Positions 24,997-33,353 of a DNA stretch of 64,000 nt are shown here, piece by piece; position 1 is the stretch's first letter, and every line of letters begins with the position of its first letter. The notes under the pieces were generated by a model. The model did not search any database, was not told the origin of the DNA, and saw only the letters and a program-made list of their open reading frames with translations. The translations under genes and the position numbers were made by a program. Origin of the DNA: Streptomyces sp. SID8374 (lineage in GTDB: Bacteria; Actinomycetota; Actinomycetes; Streptomycetales; Streptomycetaceae). Location of the stretch: contig NZ_WWGH01000001.1 in assembly GCF_009865135.1 (NCBI RefSeq), positions 682,001 to 746,000 of the forward strand. The letters run 5' to 3'.

Positions 24997-25003
24997 TCCC
25001 CCG

Positions 25004-25966
25004 CTACACCGCCACCGCCTCGGCCTCCCGCCGGCGCGTGACCGCGGCGCCCCGCGCCTCGGCCAGGGCCAGCCCGGCCACGGCGGCCAGCAGGAGCAGG
25101 GTGCCGACAACGGTGGCCGCCGTCAGCCGCTCCCGCAGCACGGTCACCGCGATGAGCGCGGCGCTCACCGGCTCCAGGAGCATGATCACGGAGACGGTGG
25201 CCGAGCGGACGGCGGCGGCCCCGGCGAAGTACAGCGCGTACGCGAGCGCGGTGGGTACGGCCGCGACGTAGACGAGCAGCCACAGCACCTGCCCCGTCTG
25301 GGCGGTGTGCGGTACGAGGCCCTCGACCGCCGCCATGGGCAGCAGCCCGACCGCTCCGATGCCGAACGCCCAGGCGCTGGTGGTCAGCGCGTCACCACCG
25401 CCACCGTCCCGCCCCAGCCATCGGGTGAGCAGGGTGATCGCCGCGTATCCGGAGGCGGACAGGAGCGCGAGCAGCACCCCGGCCGGGACGACATCGCCGC
25501 CCTCGCCGCCCAGGACCAGCACGGCCAGGCCCGTCAGGGCCCCGGTCACGGCGGCCAGGCCGCCCTTGCCGAGGCGTTCGCCCAGCATCAGCCGTGCGCC
25601 GACGGCGATCAGGACGGGCCCGGCGCCGAGCGTGACGACGGTACCGACGGCGAGGCCCGTGACCTCGACGGCCGCGAAGTACGCGCTCTGGAACACGGTG
25701 AGACCGATGCCCGTACCGAGGAAGCGCAGCAGTCGGCGGCGGGGCTCGGGTCGCCGGGGTGCGCGGCGGGGGCGCAGGGCGAGCGCTCCGGCCAGCAGGA
25801 CGAGACCGCCGGCGCAGCGCCAGAAGGACAGGGCGAGGGGGCCGAGATCGCTGACCCGGAAGATCAGGGAGGCGGCCGCACCGGCGGTGCCCCAGGCGAC
25901 TCCGGCGACGACGAGATACAGCAGGCTCCGCCCGACGGGCAGCGCGGAAACAGCGGGAAGGGACAT
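25004..25966 (-). CDS. EamA/DMT-superfamily transporter
   Basis: A 320-residue ten-helix permease with two EamA repeats ([39 protein letters not shown]). It ends with a basic cytoplasmic tail. The ATG at 25966 has AGGAGCAG 6 bases upstream. It probably exports an amino acid or metabolite. It is one of three EamA genes in 5.5 kb; the next one (26125-27150) lies upstream on the same strand, separated by 158 bases. Confidence 0.9.
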   Translation of the reverse strand: MSLPAVSALPVGRSLLYLVVAGVAWGTAGAAASLIFRVSDLGPLALSFWRCAGGLVLLAGALALRPRRAPRRPEPRRRLLRFLGTGIGLTVFQSAYFAAVEVTGLAVGTVVTLGAGPVLIAVGARLMLGERLGKGGLAAVTGALTGLAVLVLGGEGGDVVPAGVLLALLSASGYAAITLLTRWLGRDGGGGDALTTSAWAFGIGAVGLLPMAAVEGLVPHTAQTGQVLWLLVYVAAVPTALAYALYFAGAAAVRSATVSVIMLLEPVSAALIAVTVLRERLTAATVVGTLLLLAAVAGLALAEARGAAVTRRREAEAVAV

Positions 25967-26124
25967 ATGACTGCTCCTGAGAAGGACAGGGTGGTGGTCG
26001 CTCTACTCCGCACGCGGGCAGCGACGAACCGCTCGGGGACTGCCCGAGCCCGGTCTTCGTCAGGAGTGGCCGCCCGCGCTAGGCGGCAGGCGGCGGCAGC
26101 ACAGTCAGATGCATGATCGGCACA

Positions 26125-27150
26125 CTAATGCGGGGCCCGCCCGGCGGACAACTCGCTCTCGGTGGCGGCGGCCGCCGCCCCCGCCCCTGCGGCGACGGGC
26201 CCCGACGGCGGTTTCGGGGCGGCCGACTGAGCGATGAACGCACCGGCCAGGACGACGAAGCCGCCGATGAGCTGCGGGGCGGAGAGGTGCTCGCCGAGGA
26301 GGACCCAGGCCAGCACGGTCGCGATGACCGCCTCCAGGCAGGCGACGACCCCGGCGACCTGCGGCGAGAGCATCCGGACGGAGACGACGCCACTGGCGTA
26401 CGCGAGCACGGTGGCGATCAGCACGATCCAGCCGAGAAGCAGCCAGGCGGGGACCCCGTTGCCGTTCATGCCCGCGGTTCCGCCGAGGAGCGACCAGTCC
26501 ATGCCCCACGGGCGGGCCACGACGGTGAGGACGAGGGCGCCGACGATCAGCCCGTACGCGATGACGCCGAGCGGGTGCGGAGGCTCGGCGCGCCGCCCGT
26601 CACCGCCCTTGGCCTCCTGGCCGCCGTGGTCGGAGAGGACGAAGTAGCCGACCTGGCAGCAGGCGGCACCGAGGGCGAGGAGCAGCCCGAGGGCGTCGAA
26701 GCTGAGCCCGGCCCAGACCTCGACGACGCAGGCGAGGCCGCCGACGGCCAGGACCACGCCGACGGCGGCGGCCCGGGTGACGGGCCTGCGCTGGACGAAC
26801 CGGACCCAGCCGAGGACGAGCGCGGGGGCCAGATACTCGACGAGGAGCGCCACCCCGACCGGGATACGGGAGATCGCGGCGAAGTAGCAGGCCTGTACCC
26901 CGGCCACGGCGAAGAGCCCGAACCCGGCGAGCAGGGCGGGCCGTTCACGTACCAGATTCCGGTGGCGCCAGGCGACCGGCAGCATGATCACGGCGGCGCC
27001 CGCCACCCGGAGCCACACCACGTGCAGCGGGTCGAGGCCCGCTTCGATCAGCGGCTTGGCGGCGACCCCCGAGCCGCCGAAAGCGAAGGCCGAGAGCAGG
27101 GCGAGCCCCAGGCCGGCGCTTCGTTTCTGAGTACCCCGAGACGCGTGCAT
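26125..27150 (-). CDS. EamA/DMT-superfamily transporter
   Basis: A 341-residue ten-helix permease. Repeat one begins LGLALLSAFAFGGSGVAAKPLIEAG, and the later segment LLLALGAACCQVGYFVLSDHG opens repeat two. A hydrophilic loop of about 20 residues interrupts the middle, and the C-terminal tail is Ala/Gly-rich. The start is uncertain: ATG at 27150 or GTG at 27156, neither with a clear ribosome binding site. It lies downstream of the Clp-N gene on the same strand, 31 bases away, so the two may be co-transcribed. Confidence 0.88.
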   Translation of the reverse strand: MHASRGTQKRSAGLGLALLSAFAFGGSGVAAKPLIEAGLDPLHVVWLRVAGAAVIMLPVAWRHRNLVRERPALLAGFGLFAVAGVQACYFAAISRIPVGVALLVEYLAPALVLGWVRFVQRRPVTRAAAVGVVLAVGGLACVVEVWAGLSFDALGLLLALGAACCQVGYFVLSDHGGQEAKGGDGRRAEPPHPLGVIAYGLIVGALVLTVVARPWGMDWSLLGGTAGMNGNGVPAWLLLGWIVLIATVLAYASGVVSVRMLSPQVAGVVACLEAVIATVLAWVLLGEHLSAPQLIGGFVVLAGAFIAQSAAPKPPSGPVAAGAGAAAAATESELSAGRAPH

Positions 27151-27181
27151 CGGCACATCATGACAGCAGCCGACAGCACCG

Positions 27182-27733
27182 TCACCTCCGTGACACCTGT
27201 CGAGACGCCTCAGCCGTACGCTCCACCGCACGCCCCGACAGCCACCGCGCGTCCACGCCCGCCCGGCCCAGCACCTCCACCGCACGGGACTCCCCGTCGT
27301 CGGCCAGTGCGGCAAGGAGATCCAGCCCCCGGGCGCGCGACTCGCCACGCAGCCCGGCACGGTGCAGAGCCGCCTCCATCGCGGTGGCGGCCGACGGCGA
27401 CCAGCCCTCCGCGGCCGGGTCCCGTACGACGGGGACGGCCCCGGAGTCCTCCACCGACCCCTGCCAGCGGAGCCCGTAACCGATGCTGCGCTGCACGAGA
27501 TAGCCGAGCACCTTCGCCAGCCGGGGTCCGCCGTCGAAGGCCTCGCGGACCTCGGGGTCGCTCTCGATGAGGGAGTGCAGAAGATGGGCGGTGTCGATCT
27601 GCCGGTCGCCGTCCCGCAACGCACGCCTGCGCGCGCCCGTCACCACCGAGGCCAGCTCTACGGTGAGTCCGGCGTCGGCTCCGACGGGGTTCGGGGCGGG
27701 CTGTTCGGGGATCCGCGGCGTCCGGTTTTGCAC
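27182..27733 (-). CDS. Clp N-terminal (Clp-R) domain protein
   Basis: A 183-residue protein resembling the stand-alone Clp_N (Clp-R) repeat domain. LTVELASVVTGARRRALRDGDRQIDTAHLLHSLIES matches the first Clp repeat, and SAATAMEAALHRAGLRGESRARGLDLLAALADD the second. ClpC and ClpB use this domain to receive adaptors and substrates; isolated copies may act as adaptors or regulators of the Clp ATPases. No AAA+ module is present. The gene starts GTG (27733) behind GGAG. Its 3' part contains a copy of the CGTACG intergenic repeat (near 27208), translated as RTAEAS. Confidence 0.82.
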   Translation of the reverse strand: MQNRTPRIPEQPAPNPVGADAGLTVELASVVTGARRRALRDGDRQIDTAHLLHSLIESDPEVREAFDGGPRLAKVLGYLVQRSIGYGLRWQGSVEDSGAVPVVRDPAAEGWSPSAATAMEAALHRAGLRGESRARGLDLLAALADDGESRAVEVLGRAGVDARWLSGRAVERTAEASRQVSRR

Positions 27734-27990
27734 TACTCCACCCCATCAGTCCCCGGCCCGCGAAGCATCGGCGGAGCGGCCCATTCACGCGTCCCACCCA
27801 AGTTGGGCACACCGGAGCGCCCTCTCATCCCTGCGGATGAGATCGCGCCACGGCGTACAACCATCGCTCTCAGGGGGGCGCGCCGCCTTGCGCCGCGCTC
27901 CCCCGGGCAACCACCACCCCCCGCGCGCACGTCACTCATGGCACACGGCACGTAACCGCGCACATCGACTCCGGGCGGAGGGAACCACGG

Positions 27991-28203
27991 GTGTTCTGGA
28001 TGGTCGCTCTGCTCGCCCAGGACGGAATGCAGTACGTCTACCGCGTGTACGCACCGGACGACGCGCTGCCCGCCGATCTGTTCTGGGCCGCGTTCCACTG
28101 CCACGACGAAGGCCCGCACCCGCGCGCGTCGGACCGTTTCGACGCGGCGGAGATCTGGCGGAACCCGGCGGCCCCAGCGAATCTGACGGCGCATCAGCAT
28201 TGA
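27991..28203 (+). CDS. Small conserved-looking hypothetical protein
   Basis: A 70-residue protein starting GTG behind GGAGGG (9-base spacing). Third codon positions are strongly GC-biased throughout, which supports a real gene. The sequence (MFWMVALLAQDGMQYVYRVY through FHCHDEGPHPRAS) has aromatic residues and two paired His/Cys positions but no motif that I recognise. It lies 62 bases before the SRPBCC gene on the same strand. Confidence 0.6.
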   Translation: MFWMVALLAQDGMQYVYRVYAPDDALPADLFWAAFHCHDEGPHPRASDRFDAAEIWRNPAAPANLTAHQH

Positions 28204-28265
28204 ATGTTGGAGCCGCTGCCGTTACGTTCCGCGGCACCGTAACCGGACGAACCAGGGGTGGTCGC

Positions 28266-28709
28266 ATGGCCGGAGTCAGCGCGGAGGCACGTATCGAAGC
28301 ACCCGCCGAGAAGGTCTGGGCGCAGCTGACGGACTTCTCGTCGTACGGCGAGTGGAACGCCACCCACACCAGCTTCCCCAAGGGCGGCCCGGCCCCTCTG
28401 GAGCTCGGGGCCACCTATGAGGAGAACATGAAGCTCATGGGCTTCCCCGCCGAAGTGGCGTGGACGGTCGACGAGCTGGAGGACGGCCGGCTGCTGACGA
28501 CCCGGGGCACGGGCCCGATGGGGGTCAACCTGGTCATGCGCTACACCCTGGCCCCGTCCCCGTCCCCGGGCGGGGGCGCCACCACCGTCCGCATCGAGGG
28601 CGAGTTCACCGGCGCGGCGGTCTCTCTGATGGGCGGCAAGCTCAAGGACTCCGCGACGGCGGCGCTCCAGGAGTCCCTGCGCAAACTGGACGGCCTGGTC
28701 ACGCCCTGA
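28266..28709 (+). CDS. SRPBCC/START-like family protein
   Basis: A 147-residue helix-grip protein of the polyketide cyclase/dehydrase group. The opening strand SAEARIEAPAEKVWAQLTDFSSYGEWN is the family signature, followed by the curved sheet (TTVRIEGEFTGAAVSLMGG) and the long C-terminal helix that closes the hydrophobic cavity. It probably binds a lipid or polyketide; no catalytic residues can be assigned. The ATG at 28266 follows AGGGGTGG. A long hairpin closes the gene. Confidence 0.88.
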   Translation: MAGVSAEARIEAPAEKVWAQLTDFSSYGEWNATHTSFPKGGPAPLELGATYEENMKLMGFPAEVAWTVDELEDGRLLTTRGTGPMGVNLVMRYTLAPSPSPGGGATTVRIEGEFTGAAVSLMGGKLKDSATAALQESLRKLDGLVTP

Positions 28710-28714
28710 CGAGC

Positions 28715-28749
28715 GCAGCAGGGGCCCGCTACCCGCGGGCCCCTGCTGC
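28715..28749. terminator. Strong bidirectional hairpin
   Basis: A perfect 15-bp stem (28715-28729 with 28735-28749) and a 5-base loop between the SRPBCC gene and the convergent PadR gene. Confidence 0.85.
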
Positions 28750-28770
28750 GTCGGCGCCGGGAACACCTGC

Positions 28771-29382
28771 TCAGTGCTCGTCGGCGAGAATCAGGTACAG
28801 CTTCTTACGGGCGTCGTTGATGACGGCCAGCGCCTTCTGCCGCTGATCGGCCGAGCCGGTCTTCCAGACCTGCCCGAACGCCTCCATCAGACCGAATCCA
28901 GCCTGACGGATCTCGTTCACGCCTTCCCAGTCCGCACCGCGCCCGGCCTCCTCCCAGGGAGCCTCGGGCCCGGACTCGGCCTCACCGCGCCCGGAGTCCG
29001 TGAGCGTGAACAGCTTCTTGCCGCCCTCGCTCGCGCTGACGATCAGCCCTTCGTCCTCCAGCAACTGGAGCGTCGGGTAGACCGAGCCGGGGCTGGGCTT
29101 CCACGCCCCGCCGCTGCGCTCGCCGATCTCCTGGATCATCTCGTAACCGTGCATCGGCCGGTCCTTCAGCAGGGCCAGGATCGACGCGCGCACATCACCG
29201 CGCCGCGCCCTGCCCCGACCTCCACCCCGCCCGCGCCCGCCACCGAAGGGCCCACCACCGAAGGGCGGCCCGAACGGCCCGAAGGCGGCGCGGCGGCCAC
29301 CATGACCGCCTCGACCGTGATGACCGGGCCCGTAGTGCCCCGGCCCGTGCTCTTGTTCGTGCTCGTATCCGTGTGAACGCAT
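28771..29382 (-). CDS. PadR-family transcriptional regulator
   Basis: A 203-residue regulator. The first 60 residues are a His/Gly/Arg-rich tail (HEQEHGPGHYGPGHHGRGGHGG) able to bind metal, followed by the PadR winged helix (ARRGDVRASILALLKDRPMHGYEMIQEIGERSGGAWKPSPGSVYPTLQLLED in sequence order) and a C-terminal dimerisation helix pair. The ATG at 29382 follows AAGGAG. Its promoter overlaps a CGATATATCG palindrome, so autorepression is likely. The ligand is unknown; the His-rich tail hints at metal sensing. Confidence 0.9.
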   Translation of the reverse strand: MRSHGYEHEQEHGPGHYGPGHHGRGGHGGRRAAFGPFGPPFGGGPFGGGRGRGGGRGRARRGDVRASILALLKDRPMHGYEMIQEIGERSGGAWKPSPGSVYPTLQLLEDEGLIVSASEGGKKLFTLTDSGRGEAESGPEAPWEEAGRGADWEGVNEIRQAGFGLMEAFGQVWKTGSADQRQKALAVINDARKKLYLILADEH

Positions 29383-29422
29383 CGCTACGCTCCTTCCATC
29401 GTCGATCTGTCGCGATGCGTCA

Positions 29423-29451
29423 ACGATATATCGGAAACTATCGCCTGGCAA
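29423..29451 (-). promoter_or_regulatory. PadR promoter with palindromic operator
   Basis: On the minus strand TTGCCA (29451-29446), 17-base spacer, TATCGT (29428-29423). The perfect palindrome CGATATATCG (29424-29433) covers the -10 box, as expected for an autorepressor. Confidence 0.55.
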
Positions 29452-29529
29452 GGCGCTGCCGGGATGGACCGAGTGAGAATGTCAGCGAGAGATGGCACTT
29501 TTCAGCAGGATCTGACACTGCCGAATTAC

Positions 29530-29573
29530 GTTCGGGTAGCCGGACCACGTTGCCGTGACCCGGCTACCCGAAC
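29530..29573 (-). terminator. Large inverted repeat at the left edge of the island
   Basis: A perfect 14-bp inverted repeat (29530-29543 with 29560-29573) around a 16-base loop. It probably terminates leftward transcription of the cargo. The rest of the 314-base gap 29383-29696 holds the PadR promoter, the candidate left end of the transposon and no gene. Confidence 0.6.
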
Positions 29574-29696
29574 ACGGCTACAGGTGCGGTCCACGTCGAA
29601 GGCGAGGTGCTTCAGAGTCCGCACCACGGTGCCGATAGACGGCTCGGTCGGGCGTAGACCCGCGCCGAAGCGGTCCCGGGCCCACACGCAAGGGGG

Positions 29697-30161
29697 TCAG
29701 GCCACCGACTGAAGGCCGATGAGGGACAGCCAGTTGGTGGAGAGGGGCCAGGCGCGGTGTGGCATCCGGGTACGCATAGCCAGTGCGTCGGCAGCCCACC
29801 CTTCGGCGGCTTCCAGAGCGGAACGGGAGATCTGGTCGCAGGCGGGGGCGACCCAGACCCGATGGAAGACGGCGCGCTTCCACGACTCGGCCAGGTGCTT
29901 CCTGATCCGTCCGGCCACTCCGCGGCCGCCGGCCGCCTTGCCGAGCCAGACGATGCGGCCCTGGGGGTCGGTCACGAGGTAGACACCCGGGGAGATCGCA
30001 TCGACGGTGTCGACCAGCGACCAGTACAGCTCGCCGCTGCTGTAGCCGCCCAGGGCGCGGGCGAGGAGCGGGATGTGCACCGGCCTCAGGAGCGGGCCCG
30101 GCGGCGGGGCGTCACCCTGTGCCGGACGCGCTCCGGGCACCAGGAAAGACGTCGACATCAT
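29697..30161 (-). CDS. GIY-YIG-like nuclease-domain protein
   Basis: A 154-residue protein. The core PGVYLVTDPQGRIVWLGKAAGGRG looks like a GIY-YIG fold with GVY and WLG replacing the two signature tripeptides. It is followed by an Arg helix (VAGRIRKHLAE) and a Glu in the last helix (ALEAAEGWAADAL), where the metal ligand usually lies. It may be a small DNA endonuclease, possibly a defence or mobility protein. Three start codons (GTG 30164, ATG 30161, ATG 30158) lie in a row without a good ribosome binding site. Its start is only 15 bases from that of the divergent DUF3800 gene. Confidence 0.65.
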   Translation of the reverse strand: MMSTSFLVPGARPAQGDAPPPGPLLRPVHIPLLARALGGYSSGELYWSLVDTVDAISPGVYLVTDPQGRIVWLGKAAGGRGVAGRIRKHLAESWKRAVFHRVWVAPACDQISRSALEAAEGWAADALAMRTRMPHRAWPLSTNWLSLIGLQSVA

Positions 30162-30176
30162 CACGACGGGAGGGGG

Positions 30177-31199
30177 ATGCTTGCCCCTATGTCAGCCACA
30201 CCCACCGTCTACGCGGACGAATCGAACTCAACCGGGGAAAATCTACTCGATCCGGCTCAACCCGTCTTCTGCGCCGCAGTCATACACATCGACGATCACG
30301 TGGCTCGCCAGGTCGTGGACGAAGTCAAGGCACAGCTTCCCCAGGGACATGGTGAACCGAAGTACACCTCGTTGTCCAAGACGGACAAGGGGCGATCAGC
30401 ACTGCTGACCGCTTTCGAGTCCATGGCCGACGCAACGATCTTGGCGTATGTCGCGGACAAACAATTCATGGTGACAACAAAGATGGTTGACCTGCTGGTC
30501 GAACAGCTGGCATACGAGACCGGATACAACATGTACGCCGACGGCGCTGCCGTCGCCCTGGCGAACCTGCTGCATGCGGGTGGCAGGCTGATGGGTGATG
30601 CTGACGCCTACGACCACATGCTCTACACATTCGTTGGCGCCGCTCGCCGACGTAGCCGTGCTAGCGCCGACGACTTGTTCGCTGCGATTTCCGCCTATCA
30701 GATCACCACGCACCCCGAATTCTCCGATGTGTCTGAGATTCTGGGTTACACGCGGGCGCAAGCAGACGACATCATTGCGACGATCGCCTCAGGCGAACTT
30801 CTGGACGCGTTGGACTCGGCTGTGCCTTGCCTGGTTCCGCTCTGCCACGAGATGGGTCAGATACTCGGCGATTTCGCTTTGGTTCACGATGAGTCGAAGA
30901 CCATCTCGCGCCACGCTGACACACTCCTTGCCTTGCACGAGCTGCCCGATCCTGCACGACCCGGACATCTGATGCCGCGTTTGGCCATAACTAGCATCAC
31001 TTTCTCCGACAGCAGCACTGTGCCCCAACTCCAGATCGCCGACTGGGTAGCCGGCGCTACAAGGCAATGGGCGACCAATCTGGTCACGAAGCTGCCCGAT
31101 CCGTTTGCAGAGAAGCTCAAGACGGTTGTAGAGCCGTGGCTTCACGGAGGAATCTGGCCTGACCTGTCTTGTGTCGAGAATCCCCGACGCCTCGGGTAG
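30177..31199 (+). CDS. DUF3800 family protein
   Basis: A 340-residue protein with the DUF3800 signature: VYADESNSTGENLL at the N-terminus (acidic DES motif), FCAAVIHIDDH, FALVHDESKTISRH, and near the end QLQIADWVAGATRQW. The family has an RNase H-like fold with conserved acidic residues and is frequent in phage, plasmid and defence-island contexts, so a nuclease role is plausible. I used the ATG at 30177 in the GGGAGGGGG context; ATG 30189 is the alternative. Codon use is less GC-rich than in the flanking chromosome. It is the only cargo gene read rightward. Confidence 0.75.
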   Translation: MLAPMSATPTVYADESNSTGENLLDPAQPVFCAAVIHIDDHVARQVVDEVKAQLPQGHGEPKYTSLSKTDKGRSALLTAFESMADATILAYVADKQFMVTTKMVDLLVEQLAYETGYNMYADGAAVALANLLHAGGRLMGDADAYDHMLYTFVGAARRRSRASADDLFAAISAYQITTHPEFSDVSEILGYTRAQADDIIATIASGELLDALDSAVPCLVPLCHEMGQILGDFALVHDESKTISRHADTLLALHELPDPARPGHLMPRLAITSITFSDSSTVPQLQIADWVAGATRQWATNLVTKLPDPFAEKLKTVVEPWLHGGIWPDLSCVENPRRLG

Positions 31200-31233
31200 T
31201 TACTTCGCTGTAGCGGATTCCGCCACAAACGCG

Positions 31234-31971
31234 CTAGGCTAGTCCGCCCATCTGACCAATACGGTCGAGCTCAGCCGTCCACGGCTGGTCGACCATCAGC
31301 TCGTTGAACGCCTGAATTCCGAAGTACAGCAGCATGAATGCCATAAAAGGCGATTGCTCAGCTGGGTTTGGGGCCGAGCCGTATCGCGGAGCATCGAATA
31401 GGTGAATGACGTCTGACGCCGAGTCGTCGAAGAATGCCCGCGCGGCTGCGATGCCCGAGTGCGACAGCTGAGTCTCACTGATCCAGGCCTCTTGGATACC
31501 GTTGCCGAGGCTACCGAGCAAATGGGCCGTTCCATTAAAGGTGTCCGTTGGCGAACTTGGGAGTGACGCCGTCGCAACGCTGTCCGCAGCTGCGGCGACC
31601 TCGTCGTCGTAGGCGAAAATTCCTCCCTCGTCCACGGCCTTCCGAAGCTTGCCGTGGGAGTACTGGAAGTGCTTGTTCATGGAGTCAGCCGCGGCTTCGC
31701 CGTCGCGAGCGAGCCATTGCAACTGGCTCATGTACTCGATCATCAGCCGCCGATTGGGGGCGGCTTCGTGTCCGAGATTCGATCTATGCAGAAGCAGCAC
31801 TGCACACGCTTGCCGATGCAGCGCGGCCACCAAGCCCCAGCCAATCATGAAGGGCCGACGCTCCAGCGGAGAGGGCGCGTGGTCAGCGGCACCTCCGTCC
31901 TTCAGCAAGTTGGTCAACGCTTCAAGTCCTGCGAGAACTTTATCATTTAGCTGACTTGAATCAGATGCCAT
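31234..31971 (-). CDS. DUF5677-like hypothetical protein
   Basis: A 245-residue helical protein. The segment LVAALHRQACAVLLLHRSNLGHEAAPNRRLMIEYMSQLQWLA and the following HFQYSHGKLRK recall the DUF5677 family, whose function is unknown. It is cytoplasmic with no signal or membrane helix. The weak site GAGAG precedes the ATG. It is convergent with the DUF3800 gene (34-base gap) and shares its lower GC. In this setting it is probably part of the transposon cargo, perhaps with the next gene upstream. Confidence 0.65.
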   Translation of the reverse strand: MASDSSQLNDKVLAGLEALTNLLKDGGAADHAPSPLERRPFMIGWGLVAALHRQACAVLLLHRSNLGHEAAPNRRLMIEYMSQLQWLARDGEAAADSMNKHFQYSHGKLRKAVDEGGIFAYDDEVAAAADSVATASLPSSPTDTFNGTAHLLGSLGNGIQEAWISETQLSHSGIAAARAFFDDSASDVIHLFDAPRYGSAPNPAEQSPFMAFMLLYFGIQAFNELMVDQPWTAELDRIGQMGGLA

Positions 31972-32044
31972 ATCGATGTTCTCTCTTCGAACGGTTCGGC
32001 GTTTTCTCTATTTTGCGGCAGTGATAAAAAATCCACCGCGACAC

Positions 32045-33187
32045 TCATCTGCACCAGAAGCGCGCTTCCAGGTCAAGGAAGAACTGGCGTATAAACGCCA
32101 GGTTTTCGCGAGCCGCAAGTATCTCCTTCCCGCCGAATCGGAAAACCTCGTAACCCTTGAGTCGTAGCGCACGGTCCTCTGCAACCATCTCTGAGTAGAG
32201 GTCGGCTGCGACCTCCCAGTTATCTGACCCCCTCGGCACTTCTCGCGCATAGTGGTGCTTGCCGTCCACCTCGATCACGATCCGCACTCCGCCGGGCAGC
32301 AGCAAAAGGAAGTCCATGCGCTCCCGAGCGAGTCGGCGGGGTTTCTTGAGAAACTGTCGCTGGCGCTCGGTAAGCGGGTCGAAATGCACATAGACCTGAG
32401 GGAGAAGCGCGGGCTGCGACATTGCGTCCGGCTCAGCGTAGCGACTGACGAAGGCGTAGAAGAGGTAGCGCTCGGCCTCTGAGCCGAGAGACCTCTTCAG
32501 TCTTTCGTGCAGCGACAGGGCGACAGTGCGATCGTCAGCGTCCGCCATGTTGTTCTGCTCGCGCCACCAGTCGACGAGTTCGCCCCAGGTGAGTCCAGCG
32601 TCGGTCAGCGGGCGGTTGTAGACGAGGCAGGTGTCCGCGTGCTCGACGATCTCAATCGCACCGTCGATCATCTCGCTCATGATGATCTCGGGCTTGTAGC
32701 CAGTGGAAGCGAACACGATGTTCTTCAGAGTGCCGTCGACACCGCGCAGGCCTTCCAACCGCTCGCTGGCAACCTCCAATTCGTCCAGCCGAGCCCGGAT
32801 CGGATCGAATATCTCTGCTAGGTAACTGCGGCGCTTCGCGTAGCCGCCTCCGCCGTCCATGCCTTTCTCGATCCAGTACCGGCGGAATCCCCCATGGCTA
32901 CGAAAAGGCGGGTTGAAGTCGATGCTGTGCCTCCGCAGCACCGCCTTGAGGCAGCGCAGGAGTTCCTCGCTTCCTTCATCGTCGACGTGTTCACCGCCGC
33001 CGGTGCCGAAGGCTTCCAGTTCGGCGCAAACGAAGCGGACGATCGCTTGGGCGGCCTCCAGGTCCGGCACGTCTCCGAGCGGGCCGGACCTCAGTGCTGC
33101 AACGCGGTCGGTGTCCAGGACCTGCCGCACCCACGGTGTCCCGAGGAAGTCTTGCTGCACCGAGATCAGGAAGTCGCTCGCCTTCAT
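32045..33187 (-). CDS. AbiJ-like protein with C-terminal DUF559/PD-(D/E)XK nuclease
   Basis: A 380-residue protein with two parts. The helical N-terminal 250 residues include YKPEIIMSEMIDGAIEIVE and CLVYNRPLTDAGLTWGELV, which I remember from AbiJ-related abortive-infection proteins. The C-terminal 100 residues are a compact PD-(D/E)XK fold of DUF559/Vsr type: RMDFLLLLPGGVRIVIEVDG with Asp292, Glu306 and Asp308, then KHHY and a downstream AEDRALRLKGYEVFRF. It probably cuts nucleic acid when triggered. The start has no clear ribosome binding site. Function as a phage-defence effector is inferred from domains and from its place in a transposon. Confidence 0.7.
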   Translation of the reverse strand: MKASDFLISVQQDFLGTPWVRQVLDTDRVAALRSGPLGDVPDLEAAQAIVRFVCAELEAFGTGGGEHVDDEGSEELLRCLKAVLRRHSIDFNPPFRSHGGFRRYWIEKGMDGGGGYAKRRSYLAEIFDPIRARLDELEVASERLEGLRGVDGTLKNIVFASTGYKPEIIMSEMIDGAIEIVEHADTCLVYNRPLTDAGLTWGELVDWWREQNNMADADDRTVALSLHERLKRSLGSEAERYLFYAFVSRYAEPDAMSQPALLPQVYVHFDPLTERQRQFLKKPRRLARERMDFLLLLPGGVRIVIEVDGKHHYAREVPRGSDNWEVAADLYSEMVAEDRALRLKGYEVFRFGGKEILAARENLAFIRQFFLDLEARFWCR

Positions 33188-33353
33188 GACGTCAGGCTAC
33201 TGGAGACCTCAGACATTCCAAGGTCCATCCGCTGTCAGCTAGTTGGGCCAGGTCCTCGTACTGCGCAGGCCAGTTCGTCCTGATGTTCAGCAACGGGAGG
33301 CCCGTGTACCGTCGACCTGCACGTTGCTGGGCTCGCTGGCACTGAGGCCGACA

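Noticed and set aside
30470..30481. GGTGACAACAA identical to part of the right-end repeat
   Set aside because: It lies inside the DUF3800 coding sequence as ordinary codons, with no second copy nearby, so it is probably chance.
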